From Betaproteobacteria bacterium (GTDB lineage: Bacteria; Pseudomonadota; Gammaproteobacteria; Burkholderiales; Casimicrobiaceae), in the NCBI GenBank assembly GCA_004293675.1, contig READ01000012.1, forward strand, positions 1 through 64,000: a stretch of 64,000 bases of DNA, in the 5' to 3' direction. The position numbers were made by a program, and so were the translations under genes. Position 1 is the stretch's first letter. Each line of letters starts with the position of its first letter. Of this stretch, positions 60,861 through 64,000 are shown piece after piece. The notes under the pieces are model-generated. The model ran no database searches and was not told the DNA's origin. It saw only the letters and a list, made by a program, of their open reading frames with translations.

Positions 60861-63263
60861 ATGTCTGTTTTACGCACTGCGATTTTGCGGGGTCTTTATG
60901 GTGCAGCCGCGGCTGCGGTAGTGATGCCTCATGGCGTCGTTTCGGCGCAAACGAGCGCCGAGGCCAAACCTGCCACCACGGTCGTTGAATCGCTCAACAT
61001 CGTCGGCTCACGTCGTTTGAACGCCTCTAGCACTGATACTGCCGTGCCCGTCGATGTGATTCCATTGACCAAGGTCGCCGAGCAGGGCGGTCAATTTGAT
61101 CTCGGGCAAGCGTTGCAATTCGCCTCGCCTTCGTTTAACTCGACGCGTCAAACCGGTGCCGACGGTGCCGATCTGATCGATTCCGCCGCGCTTCGCGGCT
61201 TGGGCTCCGATCAAACGCTCGTGCTCGTCAACGGCAAACGCCGCCACACGGTGGCTTTGGTTAACTTGTTCGGTGCGCGAAATCGCGGCAACACCGGAAC
61301 GGACATGAACGCCATTCCCACGCTCGCCGTCGAAACGGTCAACGTGCTTCGTGACGGCGCAGCGGCTCAATACGGCTCCGATGCCATCGCAGGCGTGATC
61401 GATATCGTGCTCAAAAAGCGCCCTGGCTGCGAAGGTGTAATGGGCTATGGCCAATACAGCGCGGGTGACGGCAAAAACTATTTGGCGTCGGCGTACTGTG
61501 GTTTCGCCACGGCCAACGGCGGCAATATCGCCCTCACCGGCGAATTCCTTGATCGCGGCCGCTCCAATCGTGCGGAAGCGGACAATCCGCGCATCATCGG
61601 TGACACCCAGGTCAAAAACAGCACGCTTTACCTGAACGGCGATATGCCAACCTCGGGCACCGGAAAGCTCTACTTCACGGCGGGCGGGCAAAAGCGCGAC
61701 GCCTCCTCAGCGGCGTTTGCCCGCGGCGGTATCGGTTCGGATGACATCCCATCGCGCAACTCCGCTGCGATGTACCCGGCCGGGTTTGTGCCATTTATCA
61801 ATGGCGACATTGATGACACCTACGCTACCGTGGGCCACCGCATGCAACTTGGTGATTGGAATACAGACGTTTCGCAAACCTACGGCCGAAACGCGATGCG
61901 CTACAACATCAGCAACACGATAAACGCATCAATCGCCAACAAAGATTTGTTGGCTGGCGGCCCGGGCAAAAGCGCGACGCAATTTGACGCGGGCGGCTTC
62001 TCATTCACGCAATTGACGACCAACATCGACGCCAGCCGTTTCTACCCCGGCGTTGCCAAAGGCATGAACGTGGCCATTGGCGCGGAATACCGTCGCGAAA
62101 ACTACAAAATCGGCGCGGGTGAACCGGGCTCCTATATCGATGCCGATGGCTTGGGCAACGGCGGAAACGCCGGAAGCCAAGGCTTCCCGGGTTTCCAGCC
62201 CGGTGATCGCACCGACAAAAATCGCAGCAGCGTTGCGGGTTACGTGGATATCGAAACCGACATCACACCAATGGTCAAATTGCAAACCGCGCTCCGCGGC
62301 GAACGCTTCAGCGATTTCGGCTCCACGCTGACCGGCAAGCTCGCAGGCAGCTTTAAGGTGAATAACCAGATGTTGCTTCGTGGCTCCGCGAGCAGCGGTT
62401 TCCGGGCTCCATCGCTGCAACAGGTGTATTTCTCGTCTACCTTCACCGATTTCATCAGCGGAAAGCCGGTTGATGTGTTGCTTGCGCCTAACGGCGGCGT
62501 GGTCGCCAACGCTGTTGGCATTCCCAAGTTGAAGCAGGAAAAGTCCAACAGCTTCACCTTGGGCGCAACGTTCAATCCGTCAAAGGCTACGGCGATTACA
62601 GCGGATTTCTACAACATCGACATCAAAGATCGTATCGTGTTGTCGGGACGTTTTGATAACGAAAACTTCGCCGGCATTTCCTCGATCCTCGATAGCCTCG
62701 GTGTCGGCCAAGCTCAGTTCTTTGTCAATTCCGTCAAAACGCAAACGCAGGGCTTCGATCTGACGGCGTCGAACAAGGCCTCGCTCGGCGGCGCAACGTT
62801 GAACACCTTCCTCGCGCTCAACATCAGCAAAACCCGTGTCAAAAACATCAACACGCCAGGCTCGCTCGCGGGTTACGAAGACGTGTTGCTCTCAGAGCGC
62901 GAGCGTTTGTTCATCGAGCAGGGCGGCCCTAGCCGCAAAGCCACGCTCGGTTTTGAATACGCCACCGGCAAATGGTCAAGCGAGCTCAAGGTCATCCACT
63001 TCGGCTCGCAAACTCTGGGCACATTTAGCGGCACTGCAGGCGGCGTACCCAACGCGGTCTACAAACCTAAAACCTCGGCTGACATCAGCCTAACCTACGC
63101 GTTTGATCCAAAAACCAAACTCACCATTGGCGGCAACAACATCTTTAACGTCAAACCGACCAAACAAGATGCAAACGAAACCGATAACGGCTTCATCTAT
63201 GACAGCGTGCAGTTTGGACTCAATGGCGCGTCGTACTTTTTGCGTTTGTGGAAGAAGTTCTAA
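60861..63263 (+). CDS. TonB-dependent outer-membrane receptor
   Basis: An 800-residue beta-barrel receptor. The signal peptide (about 1-30) ends VVSAQT. The plug domain (about 45-180) includes LRGLGSDQTLVLVNGKRRH and LRDGAAAQYGSDAIAGVIDIVLKK. The barrel follows, with family segments GFRAPSLQQVYFSSTF and LGATFNPSKA, and the C-terminus ends in Phe (RLWKKF), the outer-membrane assembly signal. The substrate is unknown (iron chelates, sugars, vitamins and other compounds are possible). No TonB/ExbBD or binding-protein gene is adjacent. A terminator follows. Confidence 0.93.
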   Translation: MSVLRTAILRGLYGAAAAAVVMPHGVVSAQTSAEAKPATTVVESLNIVGSRRLNASSTDTAVPVDVIPLTKVAEQGGQFDLGQALQFASPSFNSTRQTGADGADLIDSAALRGLGSDQTLVLVNGKRRHTVALVNLFGARNRGNTGTDMNAIPTLAVETVNVLRDGAAAQYGSDAIAGVIDIVLKKRPGCEGVMGYGQYSAGDGKNYLASAYCGFATANGGNIALTGEFLDRGRSNRAEADNPRIIGDTQVKNSTLYLNGDMPTSGTGKLYFTAGGQKRDASSAAFARGGIGSDDIPSRNSAAMYPAGFVPFINGDIDDTYATVGHRMQLGDWNTDVSQTYGRNAMRYNISNTINASIANKDLLAGGPGKSATQFDAGGFSFTQLTTNIDASRFYPGVAKGMNVAIGAEYRRENYKIGAGEPGSYIDADGLGNGGNAGSQGFPGFQPGDRTDKNRSSVAGYVDIETDITPMVKLQTALRGERFSDFGSTLTGKLAGSFKVNNQMLLRGSASSGFRAPSLQQVYFSSTFTDFISGKPVDVLLAPNGGVVANAVGIPKLKQEKSNSFTLGATFNPSKATAITADFYNIDIKDRIVLSGRFDNENFAGISSILDSLGVGQAQFFVNSVKTQTQGFDLTASNKASLGGATLNTFLALNISKTRVKNINTPGSLAGYEDVLLSERERLFIEQGGPSRKATLGFEYATGKWSSELKVIHFGSQTLGTFSGTAGGVPNAVYKPKTSADISLTYAFDPKTKLTIGGNNIFNVKPTKQDANETDNGFIYDSVQFGLNGASYFLRLWKKF

Positions 63264-63317
63264 CTCACCGCTAGAACATCAAGCTCCGGCGAACCGTCGG
63301 AGCACTGAAAACAAAAA

Positions 63318-63344
63318 AGCCGTTAAACAACTAACGGCTTTTTT
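63318..63344. terminator. Bidirectional terminator after the TonB-dependent receptor
   Basis: AGCCGTTA (63318-63325), six bases, TAACGGCT (63332-63339), with A6 on the left and T6 on the right. A smaller hairpin, GCTCCG with CGGAGC (63283-63303), lies just upstream. The T tract is also the left end of MITE-like copy H. Confidence 0.93.
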
Positions 63345-63451
63345 GCTGAATGCCTTACGAAATAAGGGCTATACGAGAATTCGAACTACATTTGAAAATG
63401 GAAAAATAGGCCGCCAAACCCCATTTCACATGGCGTTACCGCGAAAAGCCA
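63336..63451. repeat. MITE-like inverted-repeat element, copy H
   Basis: The left arm GGCTTTTTTGCTGAATGCC is followed by TTACGAAATAAGGGCT. The right arm has CCCCATTTCACATGGCGTT then GCGAAAAGCC. The core is ATTTGAAAATGGAAAAATAG. It overlaps the T tract of the receptor terminator. Confidence 0.85.
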
Positions 63452-63541
63452 GCGCCCTGAAAGCTAACGAAAAGCAGAATCATCTGGGCCGACTGCTCGC
63501 GTCTCAGCGCAGCGTCGTCATTCGTCCTCTCGTCCTTTGCC

Positions 63542-63706
63542 CTAAATTTCCACCATCTCAAAGTCATCTTTCCGCGCGCCGCACTCGGGGCAGGTCCAGT
63601 TGATGGGCACGTCATCCCACTTCGTTCCCGCAGCGATTCCGTCATCGGCGCAGCCCTCTGCTTCATCGTAAATCCAGCCGCAGATCAGGCACATGTACTT
63701 TTTCAT
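63542..63706 (-). CDS. Rubredoxin
   Basis: A 54-residue one-electron Fe(Cys)4 protein. The two C-x-x-C loops are YMCLICGWIYDEAEG and WTCPECGARKDDFEMVE, exactly as in rubredoxins. The start is MKKYMCLICG, with GGAA about 7 bases upstream. It is divergent from the gspE-like gene and would serve as an electron carrier for an unknown partner, such as an alkane or fatty-acid hydroxylase or an oxygen-stress reductase. Confidence 0.95.
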   Translation of the reverse strand: MKKYMCLICGWIYDEAEGCADDGIAAGTKWDDVPINWTCPECGARKDDFEMVEI

Positions 63707-63797
63707 GAAATTCCGGTCAAAATCTGATTCAAACCGCAGGATTGTAGGTGAACCTTCCGCGCCAACTAGAATCTCAGGGTTGTCCCCAAAATAACGA

Positions 63798-64000
63798 ATG
63801 CAAGGCCGCCGGGTGGAAATCGCCGAAACAGAATCGCAGACCGAGCCTCAGTTCCAGCACGAAACGCCGCATGCGCGGATTCCGCTGGGGCAGGTGCTAT
63901 TGCAGCGTCTAAAAATCGACTCGGCTGAGCTTGATCGGGTGCTGCGTTTGCAAGCCTCGAGCGCTACCCGCGAAAAACTCGGTTCACTGCTGACGACGCT
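63798..64000 (+). CDS. 5' end of a GspE/PilB-type secretion ATPase gene (partial)
   Basis: An open frame runs off the window edge. After a variable N-terminus (EIAETESQTEPQFQHET) it shows IPLGQVLLQRLKIDSAELDR and VLRLQASSATREKLGSLLTT, the pattern of the T2SSE N-terminal (MshEN-like) domain of type II secretion or type IV pilus ATPases. The start may be ATG at 63798 or GTG at 63813 in the same frame. The catalytic Walker part is outside the window. Confidence 0.65.
   Translation, partial: MQGRRVEIAETESQTEPQFQHETPHARIPLGQVLLQRLKIDSAELDRVLRLQASSATREKLGSLLTT

Noticed and set aside
61008-61691. 227-residue minus-strand frame opposite the TonB-dependent receptor
   Set aside because: Antisense to conserved plug-domain sequence; no support.

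Overview
The window reads as a chromosomal segment of a betaproteobacterium, most likely of the order Burkholderiales. The evidence is two stand-alone Bug/TctC-type periplasmic receptors, the gene order DUF2244-coxB-coxA-small assembly protein-cox11-coxC-DUF2909-SURF1-SCO-like-ctaB, a rhodanese-grxC-secB-gpsA block, a 1359-residue DUF3683-type FAD/Fe-S oxidoreductase, and frequent GTG/TTG starts. No rRNA or tRNA gene and no CRISPR array was seen. I cannot name a genus.

Layout. 1-9.7 kb: a tandem-duplicated leader in front of a Bug receptor, a PhyH-like dioxygenase and the giant oxidoreductase on the minus strand, and an Orn/Lys/Arg decarboxylase. 9.7-22 kb: 42-bp tandem repeats, glutaminase, a nuclease-family protein plus cardiolipin synthase, a divergent wax-ester synthase/acyl-CoA-binding-protein pair, a pth-kef-gdpd operon, an NRDE protein and gpmI. 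22-33.3 kb: rhodanese-grxC-secB-SH3-gpsA, dodecin, an unannotated 53-residue gene with a possible sigma-54 promoter, a DUF1800/DUF1501 pair, a PilJ/NarX-like periplasmic protein, an EnvZ/OmpR-like two-component system and a Spy-like protein. 33.5 kb: a probable new small RNA with a consensus-like promoter and a strong terminator. 33.9-41.2 kb: bepA-like protease, moaC, comEC, an aspartoacylase-family protein and an aldehyde dehydrogenase. 41.2-44 kb: a two-gene type II restriction-modification island. 44-52.3 kb: a sulfonate catabolic cluster (CoA ligase, sulfoacetaldehyde dehydrogenase, Bug receptor, Xsc, IclR regulator, Pta). 52.3-60.7 kb: aa3-type cytochrome c oxidase structural and assembly genes. 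60.8-64 kb: a TonB-dependent receptor, rubredoxin, and the 5' end of a gspE/pilB-type ATPase gene.

How the genes work together. The 44-52 kb cluster reconstructs a sulfoacetate route: activation to sulfoacetyl-CoA, reduction to sulfoacetaldehyde, phosphorolytic desulfonation by Xsc to acetyl phosphate and sulfite, and conversion to acetyl-CoA by Pta, with an IclR regulator divergent from xsc. The cox region encodes an oxidase whose subunit II carries a cytochrome c domain and also a C-terminal OmpA-like domain. The WS/DGAT and ACBP genes suggest neutral-lipid storage.

Repeats are the other theme. At least eight copies of a roughly 118-bp inverted-repeat element (MITE-like) sit in intergenic gaps. 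Three GC-rich two-armed palindromes are present, one of them inserted in frame in a coding gene. Also seen are REP-like CTGTAGGAGCGGCT palindromes, ATACCGGC palindromes, and many copies of a TTCGTGGTGAGCTTGTCGAA module, some in tandem.
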